From contig NZ_JAFIDJ010000001.1 of the NCBI RefSeq assembly GCF_017051705.1, positions 1,455,786-1,519,785 on the forward strand: a stretch of 64,000 nt of DNA, given 5' to 3'. The translations under genes were made by a program, and so were the position numbers. Source of the stretch: Algoriphagus lutimaris. Its GTDB lineage: Bacteria > Bacteroidota > Bacteroidia > Cytophagales > Cyclobacteriaceae. This document shows positions 54,627-63,395 of this stretch, piece after piece; the stretch's first letter is position 1; each line of letters begins with the position of its first letter. Under the pieces are notes generated by a model that made no database searches, was not told the origin of the DNA, and saw nothing but the letters and a program-made list of their open reading frames with translations.

Positions 54627-57600
54627 ATGAAGATGAACCATCAATCCTTTATAAGCTTATTGTCAACATGCTGTATGTTGGTTTTTTTGGCATCTTGTAA
54701 GCAAAGCAAAGAGGTCCCTTTTCCGGATAATCCATCTGGACTTTCCGCTCCTGTCACCAAACCTTTTTCCTTTCCCGAATTCAAAACCTTTGAATGGGAA
54801 AAAATCGAACAGGAAAACCATCCTAAAATCTCGAAAATCAATTTTCGCATAAGTAATTACCCCTCCAAACACTTTTCCATTCATGATTTCAAACCCCTCT
54901 TAGCCCCTATTTCCAAAAGTCCAATTAATTGGAAAAATCCTGAAGAAATTCAAATCAACTTAGATACCATTCAAACAGAAACCGTCCCCTATATCAGGTA
55001 TTTGCTAGATGAGCCCACGATCACCAAGCTTGGCTCCTTGACAAAATGGGAAAACACAACTTCAGGAATTTTAAGAATCGGACAATCAGAAGGACTTTTG
55101 GGAAACTCAGTATACGCCATACTTGACGATCTCCAAGGTTCCATTTGGTTTTCCACAGAGAAAGGAATTCATCGATTCACCGGAGACCAGTTTGAAAACT
55201 ACAATTTCACCCAAAGAACACTGGATGGAAATCAGGATCCAATTTCAGAAATGGTATTACTTTCTGATGGGAAAATTGCAATGATAGCCAATGGAACAGG
55301 GTTATACCTCTTGGATATACAAATCAAACTTGTTGAACAATATAAAATAGGCTCCAATTTCATAAGGTTAATGGAAGATGAAAAAGGACTTATATGGTTT
55401 TCCAATACCCAAAGAGGAGTTTCATTCTTAGATAGAGAAACCAAAACGATCAAGTTTTTAGCTGCCTTGACGGAAAAGACCGGGATTTTTTCGGCAGGTC
55501 TATTTATGGATTCAAATAGAAATATCTGGATGGGTTTTTTTCAGAAAATTGGTATTCTAAATCCTCAACGAACAGTCATTAGGATTCTGGACGAACAAAG
55601 CGGATATGATATAAAAACAATTGCGGCCAATTTTACAGAAGACGCCAATGGAGTGGTATGGGTCGGTAATTTTTCAGATGGAGCAAAAGGCATCTCTTTG
55701 GAAAAAGAAGAGTTATTGACATTGGGTAAAAAACAAGGTTACTATGGGCAGGGAAAGTCTTTTGAAATTGACTCTAAAGAAAGGTTATGGGTAGTGGATA
55801 ATGATACCATTACTCTATATGACCCCCATAAAAACCTGATGAAAAAAATTCCAACAGGAGCAGAAGTTAGAGGTGCTGGAATTCCTAGTGCTACTTTACT
55901 GGACTCAAAAGGAAATCTTTGGGTAGGAACTACGTTGGTTGGAACCTTATTAATCAATCCTACAGGTATTCTTGCAGAGCATTTTGACAAATCAAATGGT
56001 TTGGCTAGCAATGACACCTGGGGTATGGCAGAAGATAAAAACGGAAAAATCTGGCTAGCTACCTATGAAGGGATTAACGTATATGATCCTGATTTAGAAC
56101 AACTTTACTTAATAAAATTCCCAGATGACTTACTCGTAAACAATTATAGATCAATCAGTAAGCTCAAAAACGACCGATTGTTAATCGGGGGAATCAGAGG
56201 ATTTGTTATCATAGATTTAGATCAAAATAGTGCAGAACTATTTCAGTTTAAAGCAGAGGTTTCCAGAATATTCTGGAAGGCTCATGAAAAAAATGACGGA
56301 TCTATTTGGATGGGAACCCTTGATGGATTGATCAAATATGATCCAGCCGAAAATAGTTTTTTCAAAATAGATGAGTTTTCAGGCCTTTCTTCTAGTCGAA
56401 TTTGGCTAATTGAAGAAGATAAAAACGGGAAACTCTGGCTGGGAAATGACTTAGGAATCAATGTACTCGATCCCAGCAATAACACCGTTACTTATTTAGG
56501 AAAATTCAATGGTTTGACGAGTGATTATGTATCCATGCTTCTTCAAACTCCACAAAAGGAATTGGTTTTTGGAGGAGACAATGGATTTTCCATCCTTAAT
56601 CTGGACTCAATGAGCATCACGAATGTTCTTCCAGAAAATGGAATGGTCCCTCCTATTATGTATGACATGCTTGCCATAGGCGAGGATATTTATGTAGGGT
56701 CTGAAAATGGAATTGTAAAAGTGGTCAGACCAACCTACCAAAATCCAGATAAATCATGGAAATTTACTCGGTTCAGTAAACCCGAAGGATTTCCTTTTAA
56801 TGATTATAATCAAGCCACTGCTATTTATACCTCTACAGGACAAATGTGGTGGGCTGCAGCGCCTATTCTTTCAGTGATAGAACAAAATGCTGAATTAGAT
56901 ACCATTAAGCCGACTGTAAGTATCTCTTCTGTAAATGTGATGGGGGAAAGTCCGAAATTTGTTAACTCTTCTTATTTAAAAAGTCAGCTTTCGGATACCG
57001 ATTCTATTTTCAGTTCAGATCAATCTATTTTATATACCAAAAGCACCTTGCCTTTGGATTCGGGACTAATAAGCCATCAAAAAATTAAATGGGATAGTTT
57101 AAATCTAGCAAGTGGTTTACCAATTGGGATGAAAGTGCCCTATGACCAAAACTCATTTAATTTTTCATTTAACAATCCAGCAATCAAGGGCCGGGATAAA
57201 ATTTTATACCGCTATGTATTGGAAGGAGCCGATGACTCATGGTCTTCCCCCTCTCCTGTAAGCAACTCTAAAAACTATTATAATTTAGTTCCGGGAGAAT
57301 ATAAATTTAAAGTTGCAACCACTGGATTCAACGGAGTTTGGAGTGACCCAGCCTCTTTTGAGTTCACCATTCTTCCTCCCTGGTGGCAAACCTGGTGGGC
57401 CTACCTCCTATTTTTCACGTTATTCTCTGCTTTGACTTATTCCATCGTGTACTTGCGTTCACAATGGCTTCAAAAAGAGAATAGAATTTTGGAAGAAAAG
57501 GTAAACCACAGAACCATTCAGCTTAAAGAAAAAATCGAAGAACTTAAAAACACCCAAAACCAATTAATCCAATCCGAAAAAATGGCTTCACTTGGGGAAT

Positions 57601-58328
57601 TGACTGCAGGTATTGCACATGAAATTCAAAACCCATTGAACTTTGTGAATAATTTCTCAGAGGTAAATGCTGAGTTATTGGTTGAACTAAAAGAAGAAAT
57701 TGATGCTGGAAACAAAGAGGAAGTTGCTGATCTCATCAAAGACATTATTGATAACGAAGAAAAAATAAACTTACATGGCAAAAGGGCCGATGCCATCGTA
57801 AAAGGCATGCTTCAACATAGTAGATCCAGTAATGGGCAGAAGGATCCAACAGATATCAATGCGTTGGCAGATGAATACCTTAGGCTTTCCTATCATGGAT
57901 TAAGAGCTAAAGACAAATCCTTTAATGCAAATATGGAAACTGATTTTGATCCAACTTTGCCTAAAATCAATGTGGTAGCTCAAGATGTAGGAAGAGTAAT
58001 CCTCAACCTCATCACCAACGCATTTCATGCCGCTTCAGAAAAGAAGCAGAAGTTAAATGGTACCGAATTTATTCCCACTGTAAAAGTGACCACAAAAAAT
58101 TATCAAGACCATATCGAGATTTTGATCAAAGACAACGGAAACGGTATTTCCGATTCGGTTAAACAAAAAATTTTCCAACCATTTTTCACCACTAAACCAA
58201 CGGGCCAAGGAACCGGTCTGGGGTTATCTCTCAGCTATGACATCATTAAATTTCATGGAGGAGAAATTCAAGTTGATTCGGAACTTGGTTCAGGAGCACA
58301 GTTCAAACTTATTATTCCAAAAATTTAA
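54627..58328 (+). CDS. Propeller-sensor histidine kinase (reg_prop/Y_Y_Y)
   Basis: A 1233-residue kinase starting at ATG 54627. An N-terminal signal with a lipobox (LVFLASC) precedes a two-component-regulator propeller of several repeats (GSIWFSTEKGIHRF, GLIWFSNTQRGVSF, GKIWLATYEGINVYDP) and a Y_Y_Y domain. A membrane helix (WWAYLLFFTLFSALTYSIVYL) leads to a coiled coil, DHp His998 (GIAHEIQNPL) and an ATPase (LITNAFHAASEKKQ, IKDNGNGISDSV). It lacks the receiver and AraC domains of the hybrid kinases. Its kinase core is nearly the same as that of the gene before it. Confidence 0.93.
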   Translation: MKMNHQSFISLLSTCCMLVFLASCKQSKEVPFPDNPSGLSAPVTKPFSFPEFKTFEWEKIEQENHPKISKINFRISNYPSKHFSIHDFKPLLAPISKSPINWKNPEEIQINLDTIQTETVPYIRYLLDEPTITKLGSLTKWENTTSGILRIGQSEGLLGNSVYAILDDLQGSIWFSTEKGIHRFTGDQFENYNFTQRTLDGNQDPISEMVLLSDGKIAMIANGTGLYLLDIQIKLVEQYKIGSNFIRLMEDEKGLIWFSNTQRGVSFLDRETKTIKFLAALTEKTGIFSAGLFMDSNRNIWMGFFQKIGILNPQRTVIRILDEQSGYDIKTIAANFTEDANGVVWVGNFSDGAKGISLEKEELLTLGKKQGYYGQGKSFEIDSKERLWVVDNDTITLYDPHKNLMKKIPTGAEVRGAGIPSATLLDSKGNLWVGTTLVGTLLINPTGILAEHFDKSNGLASNDTWGMAEDKNGKIWLATYEGINVYDPDLEQLYLIKFPDDLLVNNYRSISKLKNDRLLIGGIRGFVIIDLDQNSAELFQFKAEVSRIFWKAHEKNDGSIWMGTLDGLIKYDPAENSFFKIDEFSGLSSSRIWLIEEDKNGKLWLGNDLGINVLDPSNNTVTYLGKFNGLTSDYVSMLLQTPQKELVFGGDNGFSILNLDSMSITNVLPENGMVPPIMYDMLAIGEDIYVGSENGIVKVVRPTYQNPDKSWKFTRFSKPEGFPFNDYNQATAIYTSTGQMWWAAAPILSVIEQNAELDTIKPTVSISSVNVMGESPKFVNSSYLKSQLSDTDSIFSSDQSILYTKSTLPLDSGLISHQKIKWDSLNLASGLPIGMKVPYDQNSFNFSFNNPAIKGRDKILYRYVLEGADDSWSSPSPVSNSKNYYNLVPGEYKFKVATTGFNGVWSDPASFEFTILPPWWQTWWAYLLFFTLFSALTYSIVYLRSQWLQKENRILEEKVNHRTIQLKEKIEELKNTQNQLIQSEKMASLGELTAGIAHEIQNPLNFVNNFSEVNAELLVELKEEIDAGNKEEVADLIKDIIDNEEKINLHGKRADAIVKGMLQHSRSSNGQKDPTDINALADEYLRLSYHGLRAKDKSFNANMETDFDPTLPKINVVAQDVGRVILNLITNAFHAASEKKQKLNGTEFIPTVKVTTKNYQDHIEILIKDNGNGISDSVKQKIFQPFFTTKPTGQGTGLGLSLSYDIIKFHGGEIQVDSELGSGAQFKLIIPKI

Positions 58329-58331
58329 ATT

Positions 58332-58703
58332 ATGAAAATTCTTGTTGTTGACGATGAAGTAGACGTGAAAACCTTATTTGAACAGCGGTTCAGGAAGGAA
58401 ATTCGTTCTAAAGCAGTAGACTTTGTCTTCGCTTTTTCGGGAAAAGAGGCATTGCAGTACATTGATCAATTGAATCATGAAGCAATTCTTATTCTCTCTG
58501 ATATCAATATGCCAGGCATGAGTGGCTTAGAGCTTTTAAAAGAAATCAAGCAAAAAGAGCTCGTCCCAAAGCCAATCGTCATGATGATCTCGGCTTATGG
58601 AGACGAGCAAAATTACAATACCGCCAAAAGTTTAGGGGCTGATGAGTTTTTAACTAAACCTGTAGATTTTAAATTATTGAAAGAAAAGCTTCAACTGAAT
58701 TAA
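58332..58703 (+). CDS. CheY-like response regulator
   Basis: A 123-residue stand-alone receiver domain. Key residues are VVDDEVD (acidic pocket), Asp57 in LSDINMPGMSG, Ser in MMISAYG and Lys109 in LTKPVD. It has no output domain, so it signals by protein contacts. It starts 3 nt after the propeller kinase stop and is the last gene of a three-gene operon; both upstream kinases are candidate partners. Confidence 0.95.
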   Translation: MKILVVDDEVDVKTLFEQRFRKEIRSKAVDFVFAFSGKEALQYIDQLNHEAILILSDINMPGMSGLELLKEIKQKELVPKPIVMMISAYGDEQNYNTAKSLGADEFLTKPVDFKLLKEKLQLN

Positions 58704-58716
58704 CAAATAGTCCCGC

Positions 58717-59343
58717 CTAATTTTGGGTTTCTTGTTCTTGAACCATCCCAAAAACATAAAATAGCTCTGAGGCAATTTGAATAGATCGTTCCCTATACTT
58801 TTGACTTTCTAGTTCAGTATCGTCAAATAATTTCGGATCCTCGTATTTTAAAGGAAGTCTGACTTCTGCTCCAGGTATGAATGGACAATTTTTATCCGCA
58901 TGGTCACAGGTCATCACGGCTGCAAAATCATTCTTTGGATTGATTTCGTCAGAGAAAATTTTTGAAAACGCAATGATAGCAGGCCGGTCCTTGGCATATT
59001 TAATCTCATAAGTAGGATTTGATCCAGCTCCTGATTGAATTTCAAAGCCCATTTCTTCTAAGGATTTAATTGCTCTCGGATTAAAAGCGGTTATTTCCAC
59101 ACCTCCTGAATAACTACCTAATACTATCCCGAAATAATCTGAAGCCACCTTAGCCCAAACTTGGGAGAACTGACTCCTGCGGCTATTATGGGTACAAATA
59201 AAATTCAAATTGACAGGATCACCATTATTCAGCTTTTGACTAATATAATGTATCAAAGGGGCAAGCTCCAATTTTCGGCTCTCCTGGATAGGAGTTTGCT
59301 TAACCTCTGTAAGTGTTTGCAATAATTTAGGAAAAATCTCCAT
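58717..59343 (-). CDS. arsC: Thioredoxin-type arsenate reductase-like phosphatase
   Basis: A 208-residue low-molecular-weight phosphatase fold with an extra N-terminal 40 residues. The P-loop is FICTHNSRRSQ (nucleophile Cys50, Arg56), and the redox pair Cys146 and Cys153 lies in MTCDHADKNCPF, spaced seven residues apart as in thioredoxin-coupled ArsC. The expected reaction is arsenate to arsenite. The preceding gene is DUF6428, a frequent partner of arsenic operons. The assignment as arsenate reductase rather than protein phosphatase rests on the three-cysteine pattern. Confidence 0.88.
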   Translation of the reverse strand: MEIFPKLLQTLTEVKQTPIQESRKLELAPLIHYISQKLNNGDPVNLNFICTHNSRRSQFSQVWAKVASDYFGIVLGSYSGGVEITAFNPRAIKSLEEMGFEIQSGAGSNPTYEIKYAKDRPAIIAFSKIFSDEINPKNDFAAVMTCDHADKNCPFIPGAEVRLPLKYEDPKLFDDTELESQKYRERSIQIASELFYVFGMVQEQETQN

Positions 59344-59352
59344 AGTGTAAAT

Positions 59353-59820
59353 TTAGCAAAAACCTCCTCCCGGTGAACAAGAAATAGCTGTATTCATTTT
59401 ATTTATTGATAATTCAGAACTTGATTTTGGAGCTCCACAAGTCTCTTTGGCTAGACAGGTAGTTTGTTTAGTAGTCAAATTGATATTTCCATCAATGACT
59501 TGAATACCATATTTACCGATGGTATCACCTTGGTATTCTACCTCAATTTCATGATCCTCTAACCTCAAGGCTTGTACGGATAAGTTAATAATATGTAAAA
59601 GCTTCTTGGCTCCTAATCTATGATTAAAATCCCCATCTTCCCAAAGCTGGAATGATACTGCTTTGTCCTCTCTGATTTTCCCACCACAATCAATAAACTT
59701 CTTATTGATTTGGCCTATTTCGGTTACATGAAAATGTGAAGGAACAAGTTCACCATTTGGAAGAACAAATCTCAACTCTTCCAATTCTTTCAATTCTGTT
59801 GTCAATTCTGATAGTTTCAT
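59353..59820 (-). CDS. DUF6428 family protein
   Basis: A 155-residue protein of the DUF6428 family, linked to ArsR and ArsC genes in Bacteroidota. Typical blocks are VPSHFHVTEIGQINKKFIDCGG, FQLWEDGDFNHRLGAKKLL and IEVEYQGDTIGKYGIQ. A Cys-rich tail (TTCLAKETCGAP, ending CSPGGGFC) could hold arsenite or a metal. I use the ATG at 59818-59820; an in-frame ATG at 59872-59874 would add 18 residues but lies beyond an ArsR-like palindrome. It precedes arsC by 9 nt, so the two form an operon. Confidence 0.85.
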   Translation of the reverse strand: MKLSELTTELKELEELRFVLPNGELVPSHFHVTEIGQINKKFIDCGGKIREDKAVSFQLWEDGDFNHRLGAKKLLHIINLSVQALRLEDHEIEVEYQGDTIGKYGIQVIDGNINLTTKQTTCLAKETCGAPKSSSELSINKMNTAISCSPGGGFC

Positions 59821-59828
59821 AGCTATTA

Positions 59829-59844
59829 ATTGTAATATTGCGAT
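59829..59844. promoter_or_regulatory. ArsR-type operator-like palindrome, copy 1
   Basis: ATTGTAATATTGCGAT lies 9 bp upstream of the DUF6428 start. It matches the perfect palindrome at 59979 at 14 of 16 positions and resembles ArsR/SmtB-family sites of the ATC-n-n-AT type. Confidence 0.6.
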
Positions 59845-59978
59845 AAATAAATTCAAATTTTTTTCTTTCCCCAATTAGACCTATTCAAAATCTGCTCTTC
59901 CCAAAATTATTCTGGATGGAGATGTTTTTGAAAATAACTCATTGAAAAGAATATGCATTGAAGTGGTTTTTTTAATAC

Positions 59979-59994
59979 ATCGTAATATTACGAT
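59979..59994. promoter_or_regulatory. ArsR-type operator-like palindrome, copy 2
   Basis: ATCGTAATATTACGAT is a perfect 16-bp palindrome, 159 bp upstream of the DUF6428 start and 23 bp beyond the stop of the DUF4249 gene. Confidence 0.6.
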
Positions 59995-60016
59995 TAAATA
60001 AGAAATTAAAAAAGGA

Positions 60017-60847
60017 TTATTCCTTTTTTATAAAAATCGATTCATTTAATACCGGAGAAACTAGAAAATACCCTAAGACTTTTCCTTTGCCGGAATCCAC
60101 CTTGAAATTGGTTTCCGGATTTTGAGGAGGAGGACTAAACAAGCCTCCGTCATTGAATAGTAACCCGACTAATTGAGTAAAATAATCATAGGTATCTTTA
60201 TTCATTCGAAACAATTCAAGTCTTACCTTATCCCCTTCTTCAAAAGGATAATTCAACTCCAAGCCTTCTTCAAAAAACTTCAATCCAAACGTATCGTCAA
60301 ACAACAAATAATCATCACGATCATTTCTCAAGGTATCATTTTCAATTACCCGAATTCTATAATAATTATCTTCTTCAAAAGGAATCTTACCATAAACTTT
60401 AATGTAATATCCTTCTTCCCTGAATAATCGCTCTTCTTGGTAGCTATAGGTCAAACTATCTAAGGTAGGTGCTTCTAGCATCAGCCCTCTCGCTGAATAT
60501 AGTTCATCTTCCCACCTTACTTGTACTTCATAGGTCACCCCCACTTTTGCCACATAATTATTAGATATAGGCTTATAACTCTTGGTTTCATTATTAAATC
60601 TAAAGGGAATCCGTTCTTGCGTTCCAGGAACCAATATGGACACCTGTGCGTCAGAAATGATGGTAATGTCAGTAGTATCAAAATAATTTTCGGCCAAGGA
60701 AACTTTCACTTCATTGAAAAATGGTTTATCAGTCCAGGTTGCTTCAATTACAGGCACTACCTCATCCAAAGTAGTTAAAGGAAGCGTTACCTCTTCTTGA
60801 CAAGAAAAAAGTCCAATTAATAATAACAGGTATCCTAATTTTTTCAT
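60017..60847 (-). CDS. DUF4249 lipoprotein
   Basis: A 276-residue lipoprotein (signal LIGLFSC) of the DUF4249 family: VEATWTDKPFFNEVKVSLAE, ISDAQVSILVPG, GVTYEVQVRWEDELYSARG and DTYDYFTQLVGLLFNDGGLFS. Members are almost always encoded right after a TonB-dependent receptor, as here, where the genes are separated by one base, and probably bind or position its substrate. The substrate is unknown. Confidence 0.93.
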   Translation of the reverse strand: MKKLGYLLLLIGLFSCQEEVTLPLTTLDEVVPVIEATWTDKPFFNEVKVSLAENYFDTTDITIISDAQVSILVPGTQERIPFRFNNETKSYKPISNNYVAKVGVTYEVQVRWEDELYSARGLMLEAPTLDSLTYSYQEERLFREEGYYIKVYGKIPFEEDNYYRIRVIENDTLRNDRDDYLLFDDTFGLKFFEEGLELNYPFEEGDKVRLELFRMNKDTYDYFTQLVGLLFNDGGLFSPPPQNPETNFKVDSGKGKVLGYFLVSPVLNESIFIKKE

Positions 60848-60848
60848 C

Positions 60849-63251
60849 TTAAAATTGAAAGTTATAGGTAATTGATGGTAAAAAAGTAAATAAATAAGTC
60901 ATTACAATCCCTTGCTCTTTTGACACCACAGGGCCATCCACATCTGGATCATAATTTATTTGACCATTAAATATTTCTCTGAATTCATAGGCAAAAGGAT
61001 TCTTCCTTCCGTACAAATTATAGATACTGAAATTCCAACTTCCTTTCCATTTTCTCCCCTTATCCGGGTTTTTCCAAGTGATAGAGGCGTCCATTCGGTG
61101 ATAATCAGGAAAACGATCTTTATTTCTGTATTCAGAATAAAGAGGAATTACTTGATTGTCTACCTCATAGGTCCCTATTGGAAATGATACAGCCTGCCCA
61201 GTAGTATATACGAAAGTCAAACCAGCTGACCATGCAGGAGAAAACTCATGGTTCAACACCAAGGTAACATCATTGGGTCTGTCATACCGAGGGTTATATC
61301 TTTCTCCTAGACTTATCCCTTCAATCTTCCTCCATGTCCGTGAATAGGTATAAGAAAGCCAACCCGTGGTCTTCCCTACATTTTTTCTTAATAAAAATTC
61401 CACCCCATAAGCATAGCCATCCCCAGTCAGAATTTCCGTTTCCACCTGATCTGTAAAGAGCACAGAGGCCCCATTTTTTAGGTCTATGACATTTCTGATA
61501 TCCTTGGCATACGTTTCTAGTGAAAACTCCCATTTATTGTCTAGGAAATTTCTGTAAAACCCGATTGATAGTTGATCTGACCGCAAAGGGGCCATGTATT
61601 TCCCAGCTAGTATCCATCGGTCTATAGGTAGACCTGCCGAACTATTAGTCGCAATTTGTACGTACTGAAAATTTCGGTTATAGGCAGCTTTGATAGAAAA
61701 TTCATCATTTACCAAGTATCTAAAGGCTAGCCTAGGCTCTAAACCTTGGTAAAAATGCATGGCCTGAAAAGCAGGGTACCCAATACTGTCCACCACTTCA
61801 ACTTCCTCGTCCGGAATTCCACCTTCGTAGAAGTAGTCTACCCCTTTTCCTATCTGATGGTAAAATCCCCATCTCAACCCCAAATCAACGCTAAATTTAG
61901 GACTTAGCTCTTTTGTCATTCCTGCAAAAACACTATTCAGAATCCCGTTTTTCGGATTGGTTGCGATTGGTTCGATGGCACTTCCTCCCTTAGGATACAA
62001 ACCGATGGGTGCAAAATGATAATATTGACTTTGAAATCCCCAAAAGGATTGGAATCGATCCGTTTTGTTCCAGCTCCATTGCCCTTTTACTCCTGTCTCA
62101 GAAAGCTTATTCTTCCAACTAAAGCCATTATCGGGATCTTCAAAATCTACTTGATAATTATATCTAGAGTGGTATGCCTCCAAATCGAAAAACGAATTTT
62201 CAGAAATGATATGTCCCCAGGTAGCAGCACTCACCCAATTTCTCCACCCTAATCCGAACTGGTCATCCAACCCTAAAAAATCACTTCCTTCATAGCTTGA
62301 AAGCGTAAGTTTATCTTTATCACCTAAGCGAAATGCGAATTTGGCACTTAAATCATGAAAGTTTAATTTATTGTTTCTTACATCCTCATTATTGGAGAGT
62401 TTCAAAAATAAGTCCGCATAAGTTCTCCTTCCCGATATCGCAAAAGTCGAATTTTCAGAAAAAAGTGGACCATCCAGCATCAATCGAGAAGAAATGGTTC
62501 CAATCCCTCCCTGCCCATGAATTTGATCATTATTCCCTTCTTTTAAAGAAACATCCACCAAAGCGGCTAAACGTCCACCATAACTAGCAGGCATATTGCC
62601 TTTGTAGAAATCTATCTGATCTAATGCATCCGGACTAAAGACTGAAAAAAAACCAAAAAAGTGAGAAGGGTTATAAACTGGAGCTCCATCCACCTGAACC
62701 AAATTTTGATCTGCAGATCCACCCCGTACAAACAATCCTGTGGTTCCTTCGCCTGCAGTCTGAATTCCTGGAAGAAGTTGCAAACTCCTAAGCAAATCTA
62801 CCTCTCCAAATAATGCAGGGATATTCTTGATGGTTTCAATAGGAATTCTTGCTTTCCCAGTTTCCAAATTCCGGACTTGTTCATCAGGCCTCCTTTCTTG
62901 AATGATGATTTCATCCAAAGAAAGCTCTGAAGGTTTTAAGAAAAATCGAACATCTTTTCCTTCTTCAATTTTCGAAATAGTCCGGATTGACTGTTCATAT
63001 CCCACATAGGACACTACTAATCTTGCTGGTAATTCCCGGCTTTTCAGTCGGAAATTTCCATTTAAATCAGTCACTACCCCAGAAGAAACGTCCTCTTCCC
63101 AATATACGCTGGCTCCAATTAATGGCTCGGAATTACTCGCGTCTAGGACTTCTCCGATTAGAATAGAATTGTTTTGAGCAGAAAGAGTACCTGATATCCC
63201 AAATAGTACCCAGACAAATAAAAAAATGAAATCCTTACGGAAAAGCTGCAT
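60849..63251 (-). CDS. TonB-dependent receptor with carboxypeptidase-like N-domain
   Basis: An 800-residue outer-membrane receptor with a signal peptide ending TLSAQ. Residues 25-110 form a CarboxypepD_reg-like domain (ILIGEVLDASNSEPLIGASVYW). The plug domain follows (GEVDLLRSLQLLPGIQT, GLFVRGGSADQNLVQVDGAPVYNP, SYGGRLAALVDVSLKEG), then a 22-strand barrel ending in an aromatic (SITYNFQF). It is paired with the DUF4249 gene and divergent from the Bat-type gene at 63396. The ligand is not predictable. Confidence 0.95.
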   Translation of the reverse strand: MQLFRKDFIFLFVWVLFGISGTLSAQNNSILIGEVLDASNSEPLIGASVYWEEDVSSGVVTDLNGNFRLKSRELPARLVVSYVGYEQSIRTISKIEEGKDVRFFLKPSELSLDEIIIQERRPDEQVRNLETGKARIPIETIKNIPALFGEVDLLRSLQLLPGIQTAGEGTTGLFVRGGSADQNLVQVDGAPVYNPSHFFGFFSVFSPDALDQIDFYKGNMPASYGGRLAALVDVSLKEGNNDQIHGQGGIGTISSRLMLDGPLFSENSTFAISGRRTYADLFLKLSNNEDVRNNKLNFHDLSAKFAFRLGDKDKLTLSSYEGSDFLGLDDQFGLGWRNWVSAATWGHIISENSFFDLEAYHSRYNYQVDFEDPDNGFSWKNKLSETGVKGQWSWNKTDRFQSFWGFQSQYYHFAPIGLYPKGGSAIEPIATNPKNGILNSVFAGMTKELSPKFSVDLGLRWGFYHQIGKGVDYFYEGGIPDEEVEVVDSIGYPAFQAMHFYQGLEPRLAFRYLVNDEFSIKAAYNRNFQYVQIATNSSAGLPIDRWILAGKYMAPLRSDQLSIGFYRNFLDNKWEFSLETYAKDIRNVIDLKNGASVLFTDQVETEILTGDGYAYGVEFLLRKNVGKTTGWLSYTYSRTWRKIEGISLGERYNPRYDRPNDVTLVLNHEFSPAWSAGLTFVYTTGQAVSFPIGTYEVDNQVIPLYSEYRNKDRFPDYHRMDASITWKNPDKGRKWKGSWNFSIYNLYGRKNPFAYEFREIFNGQINYDPDVDGPVVSKEQGIVMTYLFTFLPSITYNFQF

Positions 63252-63395
63252 TCTTCGATCTTTAGTGCTTTAACTTCATTGTTATACTAATAATTAAAAT
63301 TAATGTTTGTTAATTTTCTCAATTCTTTAGACGTACATCCGACCACTCTTTTATTAGTAGCTTTTAAAGTAAGGTTTATTTTATAATTTCAGGCC

